The notes under the pieces: model-generated
What the model saw: the letters and a program-made list of their open reading frames with translations, nothing else
Told to the model about the DNA's origin: nothing
Databases searched by the model: none
Translations under genes and position numbers: made by a program
Part shown: piece after piece, positions 16,401-25,024 of the stretch
How positions within the stretch are numbered: the first letter of the stretch is position 1
Layout: each line of letters opens with the position of its first letter
Assembly (NCBI RefSeq): GCF_014649795.1
Contig: NZ_BMTS01000001.1
Span: 682,001 to 746,000, forward strand
Direction: 5' to 3'
Source of the DNA: Streptomyces melanogenes
GTDB taxonomy: Bacteria; Actinomycetota; Actinomycetes; Streptomycetales; Streptomycetaceae
Length of the DNA: 64,000 nucleotides

Positions 16401-17496
16401 GATCCCTCGCCGACTTGAGCGCCGTCGGATCCCCGGTGTGCTCGAAGATCGTGTGCCAGACCCCCGCGACGGCGAGCTGGGCCTCCACGTCGTCGTCCGG
16501 CGCGGCGGCGGCCGCGCGTCGTGCGGTGTCGGTGGCCTCGTCCATGACCCGGGTGTCCTGGGTCCGCGCCGCTCGGTCAGCGAGCCATTCGCCGAGCATG
16601 GCCAGCCGACGGGCGAGCTGAGGGTCCCCGGGGCCGGTCGCCGCGACGAGAGCGCGCATCCACTCGATCGACTCCTCCAGGTCGCCGGGCGACCGCGACC
16701 GCTCATAGCGCAGGTGCAGGAGCTGCGCTATAAGTTGCGCACCGTCCGGGTGCAGGGGGTCCTCGGGGCGGCCGGCGCTCGCACAGACGCGTGCGGCCTC
16801 CACCGCCGCCTCCAGGTCCTCCAGGCCGCCCGAGCTCTCGTACCGGGACCACAGGGCGGTCGCCATGATGCCCATCGCCGCCGGCCGCTGCGGCTCGTCG
16901 GCGGCCATCGTGGCGACGGCGTGGCAGGCGGTGGCGACGGCCCGGTCCAGGTTCTCGGTGCCACCGCCCCGCTCGCCCAACAGCCGCAGCGCAACGCTCA
17001 GATTGGCCAGTGCGCCCGCGCCGCCGGGGCCCGCCGGGACGTGCTGGGCGATCCGCATCCACGCCCGGGCGGCGCTGGTGGCCGACTCCAGGCCGCCGTC
17101 GTCACCGGCCGCCTGAAGCATCCGCATGGCAGGCCGCATCGCCGCCTCCGCGAGGGTCGGCAGCAACTCCTTCGGCATCGACGAGCTGGGTACGTACGCC
17201 TCTCCGGCGAGGAAGACGGGAAGGAGGTGCAGCGCGGCGAACGCCTCATGGGACCGCGCGGCCTCGCCTTCGGAGGCGCGCGAGCGGTGCCACTGCACCC
17301 AGCCCAGCGCGACGACGCAGTCGAGCGTCGGGTGGTCGGTGAGCTGCTCGTACAGCCGGGCCACGTCCGCTGCCACGTCCGGGTCGAAGATCGACGACGG
17401 GTCGCCGCTGTCGGCGATCGCCTTGAGGTAACCCTGCACTGCGGCAAGCGCTTCCGGCTCGCCCGGTCCGTTCTCCTCCACGCCGCTCTCCACCAT
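13489..17496 (-). CDS. TPR-repeat CHAT-domain (caspase-like) protein
   Basis: About 1335 residues. Residues ~50-1000 are helical repeats of the TPR type, with recurring LxxAIELGxxAL and YxxxGxxxDLExAI elements. The C-terminal ~280 residues are a CHAT domain, with a VHFACHA motif (H1201) and an LSACSTA motif (C1242) supplying the expected His-Cys dyad. CHAT proteases act in bacterial immune-like systems and in signalling, with the TPR array sensing a partner. I placed the start at ATG 17496, preceded by GGAGGGGGCGGG; a longer open frame to 17643 is possible. No gasdermin or other clear effector gene is adjacent. A function beyond cysteine-protease-like activity is not inferable. Confidence 0.85.
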   Translation of the reverse strand: MVESGVEENGPGEPEALAAVQGYLKAIADSGDPSSIFDPDVAADVARLYEQLTDHPTLDCVVALGWVQWHRSRASEGEAARSHEAFAALHLLPVFLAGEAYVPSSSMPKELLPTLAEAAMRPAMRMLQAAGDDGGLESATSAARAWMRIAQHVPAGPGGAGALANLSVALRLLGERGGGTENLDRAVATACHAVATMAADEPQRPAAMGIMATALWSRYESSGGLEDLEAAVEAARVCASAGRPEDPLHPDGAQLIAQLLHLRYERSRSPGDLEESIEWMRALVAATGPGDPQLARRLAMLGEWLADRAARTQDTRVMDEATDTARRAAAAAPDDDVEAQLAVAGVWHTIFEHTGDPTALKSARDLAVRHARALPPESAGRARHLANASLTALSAHAHTGVREDLDIAVELGESALAAAPAGHTHRDVALRALGGALAHRFQGGGRLEDLDRALALSRELLDATAAGHAPSLDLSNLSLMYRTRFLRSGEPADIAHAIEAAESAAACAADARQRARARQQLALCLVRRSSAQGRPEDLDAAIELGHAALADTPRDHPDWVTLIANNALAFLTRYEHSGALEDIDACLASIRDARGRLEPGHPAHPQLLNNEGYALLTRYHRTRSAAELDAAIDSSRRAAELMTPVDPRLPGCLSNLCLALRSRFDRTAAPADLEEAVAVGRRAVAATSAGDPARATHLNNLGYSLLARAVQDPTATAIRDEAARTFRDVLDLLPAGAPGRTYPLVNLGQLLVLTVGTEADVEAVVAPAVSAFTEAWELTGTAPLRRLTAVRAAALLLSDRQPARAAALLEAAVDILPALTPRMLARTDQQILLGTCFELAADAAALVLAARDEPSTDPQAASKALRLTEAGRGVMLGQALDTRGEVTDLRRQLPELATRFLAIRDRLNTSYADDAPGVWASAEPWYPATETRRDLAAQFTAVLDEIRSRPGFDRFLLPMEPADLLAQASYGPVVVFAVSGHGSHALLIRPDAVTALPLPGLDRDTVRQKAQDFTAALRWAPSPTPARSEPALHTLTSTLEWLWDVAAEPVLTALGITSPPPPGHQAPRVWWSPGGLLGLLPLHAAGYHRSPVDGTRATVMDRVVSSYTPTLRALRHARRPLPPRSPHRALVVTMPLTPGAPPLPHTAEEEAYVRTHAPEPLVLTARRRDHLDTSAQGPVSTMREDVMAAMGDCSLVHFACHAVSDPVDPSRSRLLLQDAPLTVSGLAALDLDHAGLAFLSACSTAATGVPHLADEFVNLATAFQLAGFRSVVATLWPVYDSHASDLARLFYATLGSPSDLTPDRAARALHEAVRHLRDRMPDRPDTWAAHLHSGA

Positions 17497-17677
17497 CCGG
17501 CCCGCCCCCTCCACCGTCCGACCTGGTTGCTTTCGCGTCTTCGAGTGTCGTGAAGCAGGGCGCCGGTTCGCAGGGGTTCGGGCGTATTGCCTGGTGCGGG
17601 CCGGGGCGGGCGGTGTGCCCCGCGCGGGGGAACCGCCCGCCAACAGCGAAACGGCGGCTGCGGCGGAGCAAGCGGTG

Positions 17678-18469
17678 TCAGCGGAACTCGACCGGGGCCT
17701 GGAAGCGCGCCCTGCGGGCCGCGCGGCGGAACGTGGTGAGCACGGCCGGTCCGGCGAGCGTGACGCAGACGAAGTTGGTGACCGCGCGACCGGTGTCCCA
17801 GCCCAGCGACGTGGCGAGGTCGAAGGCGAGATAGCGGTGGAACTGCTGGGTGAAGGGCAGCCCCGGCAAGTACGCGATCGAGCTGTTGGGGTCGAGGGAG
17901 AACGGCCAGAACGACAGGTTGAGCAGGAACCCGAAGAGGTAGCCGGAGAGCGAGCCGTACACGGCGAGCATCAGCACCTCGCGGCGGCCGGTCGCCTTGG
18001 GCAGCAGCCCGGCGAGCATGCCGACGAACGCACAGCCGAACATCTGGTACGGCATCCACGGCCCCACCCCGCCGGTGATCAGCGCGGAGGCGAAGAGCGA
18101 CGTACAGCCCAGGGTGAAACCGAAACCCGGGCCGTAGACGCGCCCGGCCAGGACGAGGATGAAGAACACCGTCTCGATGCCCGCCGTGCCGGCGCCCAGC
18201 GGGCGGATCGCGGCGTTGACCGCGGACAGGACCCCCAGCATCGCCAGGGCCTTGGAGTTGATGCCGCCCTCGGCGATCTCCGACAGGACCACGCACAGCA
18301 CGATCACCAGCAGCACGCCGAAGATGAGAGGTGGTGCGTAGTTCGAGCCGAACTTCCCCGGGGCGACCAGGAACGGCCAGAAGAAGGCGACGACGCCGAG
18401 GAAGGACGCCAAGGCGATGACCAGCCCGGCTCGCGGAGCGATCCGGATGGCGGTGGCTCGGTCGGTCAT
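17678..18469 (-). CDS. ECF transporter S component (probable cobalamin or precursor uptake)
   Basis: 263-residue membrane protein with about seven to eight hydrophobic segments, including AGLVIALASFLGVVAFFWPF at the N-terminus, a GFGFTLGCTSLFASALITGG segment, and GPWMPYQMFGCAFVGMLAG. This is the pattern of energy-coupling-factor substrate-binding components of the CbrT-like type. It is the last gene of the riboswitch-led operon; its ATG overlaps the ATPase stop as ATGA. The cobalamin riboswitch at the head of the operon makes cobalamin or a corrinoid precursor the likely substrate, though cobalt cannot be excluded. Confidence 0.82.
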   Translation of the reverse strand: MTDRATAIRIAPRAGLVIALASFLGVVAFFWPFLVAPGKFGSNYAPPLIFGVLLVIVLCVVLSEIAEGGINSKALAMLGVLSAVNAAIRPLGAGTAGIETVFFILVLAGRVYGPGFGFTLGCTSLFASALITGGVGPWMPYQMFGCAFVGMLAGLLPKATGRREVLMLAVYGSLSGYLFGFLLNLSFWPFSLDPNSSIAYLPGLPFTQQFHRYLAFDLATSLGWDTGRAVTNFVCVTLAGPAVLTTFRRAARRARFQAPVEFR

Positions 18470-20115
18470 GAGGCCGTCCCGGAGTCGGGGAGGGCGGCCG
18501 TCACCTGGTCGACGGTGAGATAGGGGAGGGGTGCCAGGATCTTCGCGGTCTGCGGGGCGAAGACGGGGGAGGCGACGATGACTTCGGCGGTGGGCCCGTC
18601 GGCGACGACGTCGCCCTCGGCCATCACCACCACCCGTTCCGCCGCGCGGGCCACGAACTCCACGTCGTGCGTGGAGATCACCACGGCGCGCCCTTCGGCG
18701 GCGAGGTCGTCGACGATGCGGATCAGGTTGCTCTTGGCACGGTAGTCGAGACCGCGCGTCGGCTCGTCGAGGAGCAGGACCTGTGGTGCGGCCGCGAGCT
18801 GGATGGCGAGGACCAGCGCCAGCTTCTGCCCCTCGGACAGGTCGCGCGGGTGCGTGGCGTCGGGGATGCCGGGTGCCAGCCGGTCCAGGATGGCGCGGGC
18901 GGAGGGGCCGCCCGGCCCCGGGGCGGACTCGGCGTCGGCCTGGTCGAGTTCGTGCTTGACGGTTTCCAGGTAGAGGAGGTCGATCGGCGTCTGCGGGACC
19001 AGGCCTACGAGCTCCCGAGCCCGGGCGGCCGGGAGCTTGCCGGGGTCGTGCTGCGAGCCGTCGGCCGGGGAAGCGACCGTGACCGCACCCGCCGTGCGCG
19101 GGCCGGACCCCTGGAGCGCCCACAGCAGGGAGGACTTGCCGGAGCCGTTGCGCCCCATCAGCGCGGTGATCTCGCCCGCGTGCAGATCGAGGCCGACCTC
19201 CCGGACCGCCGGCACGCCCCGGTAGGAGACGGTGACCCCGCGGGCGCGCAGCAGCCGGGGACGCTCCTGCGGGGCGCTCGGCCGCACCGGCGGGGGAGTG
19301 GTCCGGGCGAGGCGTTCGCGTACGCCCTTCGCCGCTCTGCGGGCGTCGCGGATCGACAGGGGCAGCGGGTCCCAGCCGGCCGCCCGGCCCAGCTCAACGA
19401 TGGGCGGCGCGATCGAGGACGTACGGAAGACCTCGGCGGGCGGGCCGCAGACGACGAGGCCGTCGCCGGGCAGGTGGATGACGCGGTCGGCGTACTGGAC
19501 GACGCGCTCCAGGCGGTGTTCGGCGAGCAGCACCGTCACACCCAGGTCGTGGACGAGCCGGGTCACCGCCGCCAGGACCTCCTCCGCGGCCGTCGGGTCG
19601 AGCGCGGAGGTGGGCTCGTCGAGGACGAGTACGCGTGGGTGGGCGGTGAGGACGGAGCCGATGGCCACCCGCTGCTGCTGGCCGCCGGACAGCTCGTGCA
19701 GGGCGCGGTGGCGCAGATCGGCCAGGCCCAGCAGGTCCAGGGTCTCCTCGACCCGCTTGCGCATGGTGGCGGGCGGGACCGCCAACTGCTCCATGGCGTA
19801 GGCGAGTTCCTCCTCCACGGTGTCGGTGACGAACCCGTCGAGCGGGTCCTGGCCCACCACGCCCACCACGTCGGCCAGCTCGCGCGGCGGGTGCTCGGCG
19901 GTGTCGCGGCCGTCGACGGTCACCCGCCCGTACAGGGTGCCCCCGGTGAAGTGCGGGACGAGGCCGTTGACCGCGCCGAGCAGGGTGGACTTGCCGACCC
20001 CTGTGTGTCCGACGACGAGGCACAGCTCGCCCTCGTCGACGGTCAGGTCGACGTCCCGCAGGACGGGTGCGGCGGTGTCCTCGTACTGGACGCTGACCCG
20101 GTCGAAGGTGATCAC
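18466..20115 (-). CDS. ECF transporter duplicated ATP-binding protein (fused EcfA-EcfA')
   Basis: 549 residues with two ABC ATPase domains. Domain 1 has Walker A GHTGVGKST (~residue 36), signature LSGGQQQ, Walker B VLVLDEPTSALD and H-loop AEHR. Domain 2 has Walker A GRNGSGKSS (~335), LSEGQK, VLLLDEPTRGLD and STHD. The two sites of the coupling module are thus fused on one chain. I use the GTG at 20115 (VITFDRVS), which overlaps the EcfT stop as GTGA; the frame stays open upstream but that part is shadow sequence. Confidence 0.93.
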   Translation of the reverse strand: MITFDRVSVQYEDTAAPVLRDVDLTVDEGELCLVVGHTGVGKSTLLGAVNGLVPHFTGGTLYGRVTVDGRDTAEHPPRELADVVGVVGQDPLDGFVTDTVEEELAYAMEQLAVPPATMRKRVEETLDLLGLADLRHRALHELSGGQQQRVAIGSVLTAHPRVLVLDEPTSALDPTAAEEVLAAVTRLVHDLGVTVLLAEHRLERVVQYADRVIHLPGDGLVVCGPPAEVFRTSSIAPPIVELGRAAGWDPLPLSIRDARRAAKGVRERLARTTPPPVRPSAPQERPRLLRARGVTVSYRGVPAVREVGLDLHAGEITALMGRNGSGKSSLLWALQGSGPRTAGAVTVASPADGSQHDPGKLPAARARELVGLVPQTPIDLLYLETVKHELDQADAESAPGPGGPSARAILDRLAPGIPDATHPRDLSEGQKLALVLAIQLAAAPQVLLLDEPTRGLDYRAKSNLIRIVDDLAAEGRAVVISTHDVEFVARAAERVVVMAEGDVVADGPTAEVIVASPVFAPQTAKILAPLPYLTVDQVTAALPDSGTAS

Positions 20116-21284
20116 GTGGTTTCCTCGGTGCGCTGAGCGGGGACGCGGGACGCGGTCGGGGGCGGTGCCAGGAAGCCCGCGGCGCCCGCGAGCAGGATCG
20201 CGGCGGCCGGGACCGGCGGCAGCGTCGGCCAACTGAGCGGGTAGATGGACGGGTTGAGCTCGGCCGCGTCGAAACCGGCGCCGCTGAACAGCAGCGCGGC
20301 GGAGAGCACGCCGCACCCGGCCACCGCCCACTCGGGAAAGAGCCAGGGGTCGGCGCGGTAGGTGGTCCGGGTGACCCGGCGCCCGCCGAGCCGCAGCCCC
20401 GCGACGCACAGCGCGGCACCGGCGGCCAGCGCGGGCAGGCCAAGGAGCTGCGGCGCCGTCGCGTCGAGGAGGCCGTACGCTCCCGCGCACAGCCCGCACA
20501 TGCCCAGCAGCATGAGCGCGCCCGTCATCCGCCGCGAGCGCCGGGTGGCGGTTCCGGCGCGTCCGTAGCCGCGGGAGTCCATCGCCGCGGCGAGCCGCAG
20601 CGAGCGTTCCAGCGCGTCTTCGAGGACGGGGACGACGATGCCGCGCAGGGCGCGCAGTCCCTTGTGGCGGCCGGCCCGCAGCCGCCGGGCCCGGCGCACC
20701 CGCTGGACGCTCTGCACCAGCTGCGGCGCCACGCTGATGGACACCGTCACCGCGACCCCGAGCTCGTAGAGCGCGCCGGGCAGCACCCGCAGGGCCCGCT
20801 TGGGGTTGGCGAGGGTGTTGGCGGCGCCGACGCAGCACAGCATGCAGGCGAGCCGCAGCCCGTCGGTGGCCGCCGAGAGCAGCGCCTCCAGCGAGACCGG
20901 CCCGCCGAGTTGGATGCCCGCGTACCAGTCGGGGGTCGGGATGTGGGGCAGGGAGAAGAGGAAGTGGTCGCGGGGGGTGATGCCGGTGGCGAAGACGGCG
21001 CGGAAGACCACCCGGATCGCCACGACGGTCAACGCCAGATACAGGTAGTACGCGAAGCCGCGCGCCCAGGGCGCTTCGGTGCGGCGCATGCTGATCACGT
21101 ATCCGAGGACCGCGAGGACCAGGAACAGCAGCAGCGGATTGTTGGTGCGGCTGACGGCGGTGGCCAGGGCAAGCGCCCAGATCCACCAGGCCACCGGGTG
21201 CAGGGTGCGCGGAAGCCGCCGCCCGCGCGTGTCCGGCACGAGGCCGGGCGCGGGCGGCTTCGCCGTCACGGTCGATCGGGACAC
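20112..21284 (-). CDS. ecfT: ECF transporter transmembrane component EcfT
   Basis: 390-residue membrane protein. N-terminal hydrophobic helices surround RTNNPLLLFLVLAVLGY, and the coupling-helix region carries ALERSLRLAAAMDSRGYG, matching the EcfT A-R-G type signature that contacts the ATPases. A longer than usual C-terminal part contains about four more hydrophobic stretches. GTG start at 21284, only 3 bp after the preceding stop; the stop overlaps the ATPase start. Together with the fused ATPase and the S component it makes a complete group-I-like ECF importer. Confidence 0.9.
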   Translation of the reverse strand: MSRSTVTAKPPAPGLVPDTRGRRLPRTLHPVAWWIWALALATAVSRTNNPLLLFLVLAVLGYVISMRRTEAPWARGFAYYLYLALTVVAIRVVFRAVFATGITPRDHFLFSLPHIPTPDWYAGIQLGGPVSLEALLSAATDGLRLACMLCCVGAANTLANPKRALRVLPGALYELGVAVTVSISVAPQLVQSVQRVRRARRLRAGRHKGLRALRGIVVPVLEDALERSLRLAAAMDSRGYGRAGTATRRSRRMTGALMLLGMCGLCAGAYGLLDATAPQLLGLPALAAGAALCVAGLRLGGRRVTRTTYRADPWLFPEWAVAGCGVLSAALLFSGAGFDAAELNPSIYPLSWPTLPPVPAAAILLAGAAGFLAPPPTASRVPAQRTEETT

Positions 21285-21287
21285 GGC

Positions 21288-22175
21288 CTACTCCGTACGA
21301 CGGCGGCGTCTGGCCGCGTACACGGCCGCGCCGCCCACCAGGAGCACCAGGGCGCCGGTGGCGACGGCGGGCAGGTACGACCCGGCGTCGTGCTCGGCGT
21401 CGGCGGCCGGGGCGGCGTCCAGGACCCGGGTCCGTGGGGTGGGTGCGGCGGTGGAGGCGGAGGGCGTGGGCGTCGCCGTGGCGGAAGGAGACGGTGACGC
21501 GGAGGTGGACGGAGAGGGCGACACGGGCGCCGAGGGGGTCGGTGTGGGCCGCTTCGGTGCGGGGCCGGTGTCGGTGCCGGGTGGCAGTGCGGGCGCGGAC
21601 CGGGAGTCCTCGGGCGCGGGCTGTCCGCCGCCCGTGGGACGGTCGTTGTGCGCCCGGAGTTGACCAGGCGTGACGGTGGGGCGCCCGCGGGTGCCCTCGA
21701 TGTCGGTGCCGCCGAAGATCCACAGATCCACGCTGCCCGGCTCGGGCTTGTAGAGCATGGCGCCGAGCTGGCTGTACTCCCAGGTGTCGGCGCCCGGACC
21801 GGCGTGCCAGTAGGACCAGTACGCGGAGGCGGGCGGGGTGAGGACGCAGTCGTCCTGCTGGGGTGTGGGGTACTGCTTGCCGCCCTGGTAGCCGCTGTAG
21901 CCGATGCGGCAGATGAAGGCGGGGCCGTCGTGGCCGGTGCCGGTGGTGGCCCAGCCGCCCTGGTTGAGCAGTTCGTAGCCGGTCGTCGGTGTCGTACCGC
22001 AGGAGCGGTAGACGGGTCCGCCCCAGTGGCTGAAGTCCACCGCGAGCACCACGCCTGACGACGTCGTGCACTGCCCCATCGGCTGCGGGGCGGCCCCGGC
22101 CGGGCTCGTGGTGACGGCCAGTGCCGCCGCCGCGAGGCCGAGAGCGGTCGCCACACGGGCGAGGTGGGCCGTCAT
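21288..22175 (-). CDS. Secreted, membrane-anchored protein with DUF4430-like domain
   Basis: 295 residues. A signal peptide ends near SPAGAAPQ, followed by a ~140-residue Cys-containing domain (VVLAVDFSHWGGPVYRSC, HDGPAFICRIG, AYWSYWHAGPG, VDLWIFGGTD), a Pro/Ser/Thr-rich stalk with PSPS repeats (~residues 190-250), and a C-terminal transmembrane helix followed by RRRRR. The domain is repeated at the N-terminus of the neighbouring 913-residue protein. The YWSYW and GD/VDxWxFG features resemble the transcobalamin-like DUF4430 fold (inference). Its ATG overlaps the upstream stop as ATGA, so it is co-translated with the transporter genes and may be a surface corrinoid-binding partner. Confidence 0.75.
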   Translation of the reverse strand: MTAHLARVATALGLAAAALAVTTSPAGAAPQPMGQCTTSSGVVLAVDFSHWGGPVYRSCGTTPTTGYELLNQGGWATTGTGHDGPAFICRIGYSGYQGGKQYPTPQQDDCVLTPPASAYWSYWHAGPGADTWEYSQLGAMLYKPEPGSVDLWIFGGTDIEGTRGRPTVTPGQLRAHNDRPTGGGQPAPEDSRSAPALPPGTDTGPAPKRPTPTPSAPVSPSPSTSASPSPSATATPTPSASTAAPTPRTRVLDAAPAADAEHDAGSYLPAVATGALVLLVGGAAVYAARRRRRTE

Positions 22176-24913
22176 CGATGGCCCCCGACCGTCGTACGGC
22201 GCTTGCGCGCTGTCGCAGTGACAACCCAGCCGCCGAGCACGAGAAGAGCGGCGCTGATGGCGAGAGCGCCCGCCTGCACTCCGGTGGAGGCGAGCCTGCC
22301 GCCGCCGGAACGGCCCGTACCGGTCTCGCCCGGCGTGATGATGGTGGGAGCGCCCGTGGAGGAGGGCGGGGTCGGGGTGGGCTGGGCGGTGGTGCCGCTC
22401 AGGTCGCGGGTGAGGCGGGCGAAGGAGATGCCGGTGGCGCCGCCGACCGCCTGGGTGGAGGCCCGCAGATCGGAGCCGCGCTGGCCCTCCTTGGCGATGT
22501 TGAAGCCGCCGTCGCCGTTCTGCTGCGAGGCCAGGAACTTGCGGGCCCTGGAGATCTGCGCGCTGTACTTGGCGGAGTCGAGCGACAGGCCCTGGACCGC
22601 GAGGGCCGCGGAGTTCACGGAGTCGCCGGCCGCGCCGGGGAAGCCGCCGTCCGGCAGCTGGCGGGTCGCGATCCAGGCCAGGGCCTTGTCCACGGCGGCC
22701 CGGGAGGCCGCGTCCCCGGCCAGGTCCAGGGTCATGGCGGCCATGGCGGTGGAGTCCACGTCGGAGTCGCCCGTGCTCGGGATGATGCTCGGCCAGGCAC
22801 CGGAGGACTGCTGAAGGCTCTTCAGATAGGCGAGGGGTTCCTGTGCCGCGTCCTTCTCCCCGGCGCGCAGCTGGGCCATGACGCCCAGGGATTGGGCGAA
22901 GACGGCCGGTGCGTACGTGTAGTTGCCCTTGGCCGCGCACCTGCGGTCGGGCGCCTTGCTCGGAGCGGTGCAGACCGCCTTGGCGAGCGCGGCGATCAGG
23001 TCGTGGCCGCCGAGGGCGCGCGGATCGCGGCCCACCGCCTCGGCCAGCAGCGCGGTCTTGCCGATGGAGCCGCCCGCGGCGTACTTGGTGCCCACCGAGG
23101 TCCAGTCGTCGACGGTCCGCCCCGCGCCGTCCTTGCCGCGCTTGTCGAGGAAGTCGACGATGCCGCGCAGTTTGTTGTTGTCCAGGCCGGTGGCGGCGAG
23201 CGCGTAGGCGCCGTCGATGGTGAGTCCGAAGTCGGCCCGGCCCGTTCCGCCGCCCGCGCTGTAGTACGCCCCCTGGAGGAGGTTGGTCCCACGGGTGAGG
23301 TAGGCGACGCCCTTGCGCAGGTCAGGACCCTCGCCCGGCGGGATCGTCGGCGGCTTGGTCGGGGTGGTCGGTGTGGTCGGAGGTTGGGTGGGCTCGGGCT
23401 TTTTCGTCGTCAGCGTCGCCAGGCTGGTGCCCCGGCCCGCGAGGACGGCGGGAACGGTCGGGTAGACAGCGGCGTCGGTGGCGCCCTCGTCGAACCCGAA
23501 GCCCCCGTCGGGGAGTTGCTGCCTGGAGAGCCACGAGACGGCCGCGTCGGCCCGCGCGGTGTCACCGAGGGTCCGCAGCGCCTGCGCCGCGTACGCGGTG
23601 GCGAAGGGTGAGGCGGTGGGGGAGTCGGTGTAGCCGGGGAAACCGCCGTCGGAGCGCTGGGCCTTCTTCAGATACGTACGTGCCTTCGCGACGACGGCGT
23701 CCTGCCCGCCGGCCTTGCCGAGCGCCAGGACGGCCAGGCCGGTGGTCGCCGGGTCCGGGTCGCAGTTCTCGCCGGGCCCGATGAGGATGCTGGTGAAACC
23801 GCCCTGCGGGCACTGCAGTTGCGTCAGTCGGGTCACGGCCGCCGGGGGCGGGGTGGTTCCGGCGCGGGCCACGGCCAGCAGGGCCAGGCTCTGCCCCTCG
23901 GCGTATCCGGCGTTCGGGAAGTCGCCCTTGGCCGTGCAGCCGGGGGTGGGAGTGCCGGAGCTCGGCCCCGCCTGGCAGAGGTGCTTGACCAGATCGCCGA
24001 CCAGGTCGTGCCCGCCGAAGGCGTGCGGGTCGCCCTCGGTCGCCTCGGCCAGCAGGGCGAGCCGGGCGGCGGCGCCCGCGTCCGGGGCTCCGGTCTTCCC
24101 GGCCGGATAGGCGTACGCGTCGGTGTTCTTGGCCAGGAACGCGGTGACCTTGTCGAGGCCGGGGCCCTTGCCGTTCGCCGCGGCCAGGGCGAACGCGGCC
24201 TCGGCGGTGAGGAAGTGGTCCGGGGTGCCGCTGTCGCCGACGACGCGCTCCCCGTCCGAGAGCCTGCCCGTCAGCCACTTCGCGGCGGCCGCAACGTCCA
24301 CGTGACCGGCCGGAACCGTCGGAACGGTGGGGTCGGTGTCGCCGCCGCCCGAGGCGCGGACCTGGTCGGGGGTGAAGGCGGGGCGGCCGGTGGTCCCGCC
24401 CACGTCGGTGCCGCCGAACACCCAGGCGTCCACGTCACCGGCCTTCGGCTTGCGGTCCATGGCGCCGTACGCGCTGTAGGTCCAGGTGTCCTGTCCCGGC
24501 GAGGCGGTCCAGTACGACCAGTAGGCGGTGGCCTGCGGGGTGAGGACGCAGTCCTCCTTGTCGGGCGTGGGGTATTTCGTACCGGAGTCGAAGGAGCCGA
24601 AGCCGAGGCGGCAGATGAACGCCGGGCCGTCGTGCTGCGTGCCCTCGGTGGTGAATCCGGCCTCGTGCAGGAGGTCGTAGCCGTTGGTGGGGGTGGCGTC
24701 GCAGCCGCGTTCCACCTTGCCGCCGAAGGGGCCGAAGTCGACGGCGACCACGGCCCCGGTGGTCGCGGTGCACTTCTCGATCGGGTCGGCGGCCGCGGGC
24801 GCCGTGCCCGAGAGGAACGCCGCACCACCGGCGAGGGTGAGGAGCGCCGCCGTGACGAGGGACAGGAGCCCTCTGGTGCCCGTGCGCCGGTCTGTTCGCT
24901 CTGTGGTCCCCAC
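22172..24913 (-). CDS. Large surface protein: DUF4430-like domain, alpha/alpha repeats, LAxTG anchor
   Basis: 913 residues. Signal peptide (SLVTAALLTLAGGAAF), then the same Cys-containing DUF4430-like domain as the downstream gene. Two long prenyltransferase/squalene-cyclase-like alpha/alpha repeat regions follow, with QLPDGGFGF, SDGGFPGY and QNGDGGFN motifs, separated by a PTQPPTTPTTPTKPP linker. The C-terminus is an LASTG sortase signal followed by a hydrophobic helix and Arg/Lys tail, suiting class E sortases. First gene of the ECF operon, downstream of a cobalamin riboswitch. I use GTG 24913 (24916 is also possible), with GAGG close upstream; an ATG at 25033 lies inside the riboswitch and is rejected. 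Confidence 0.82.
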   Translation of the reverse strand: MGTTERTDRRTGTRGLLSLVTAALLTLAGGAAFLSGTAPAAADPIEKCTATTGAVVAVDFGPFGGKVERGCDATPTNGYDLLHEAGFTTEGTQHDGPAFICRLGFGSFDSGTKYPTPDKEDCVLTPQATAYWSYWTASPGQDTWTYSAYGAMDRKPKAGDVDAWVFGGTDVGGTTGRPAFTPDQVRASGGGDTDPTVPTVPAGHVDVAAAAKWLTGRLSDGERVVGDSGTPDHFLTAEAAFALAAANGKGPGLDKVTAFLAKNTDAYAYPAGKTGAPDAGAAARLALLAEATEGDPHAFGGHDLVGDLVKHLCQAGPSSGTPTPGCTAKGDFPNAGYAEGQSLALLAVARAGTTPPPAAVTRLTQLQCPQGGFTSILIGPGENCDPDPATTGLAVLALGKAGGQDAVVAKARTYLKKAQRSDGGFPGYTDSPTASPFATAYAAQALRTLGDTARADAAVSWLSRQQLPDGGFGFDEGATDAAVYPTVPAVLAGRGTSLATLTTKKPEPTQPPTTPTTPTKPPTIPPGEGPDLRKGVAYLTRGTNLLQGAYYSAGGGTGRADFGLTIDGAYALAATGLDNNKLRGIVDFLDKRGKDGAGRTVDDWTSVGTKYAAGGSIGKTALLAEAVGRDPRALGGHDLIAALAKAVCTAPSKAPDRRCAAKGNYTYAPAVFAQSLGVMAQLRAGEKDAAQEPLAYLKSLQQSSGAWPSIIPSTGDSDVDSTAMAAMTLDLAGDAASRAAVDKALAWIATRQLPDGGFPGAAGDSVNSAALAVQGLSLDSAKYSAQISRARKFLASQQNGDGGFNIAKEGQRGSDLRASTQAVGGATGISFARLTRDLSGTTAQPTPTPPSSTGAPTIITPGETGTGRSGGGRLASTGVQAGALAISAALLVLGGWVVTATARKRRTTVGGHR

Positions 24914-25024
24914 CACGGCCCCTCGCCTCGGCCGGGCGGTCGGAAGCGTGGCGAAACGGACCCGCCGCCGGTGTGTGCCGACGGGAGGCGGTCGAACCAC
25001 GCCGTAGTCCGCGACGGCGTTGTG

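Noticed and set aside
13045..17553. 1502-codon open frame on the plus strand opposite the CHAT gene
   Set aside because: It is antisense to a clear TPR-CHAT protein, has no recognisable domains, and its composition is typical of a high-GC shadow frame.
18470..22224. Long upstream extension of the double ATPase frame
   Set aside because: Domains begin only at the GTG 20115; the upstream part is opposite or out of frame to EcfT and the surface protein.
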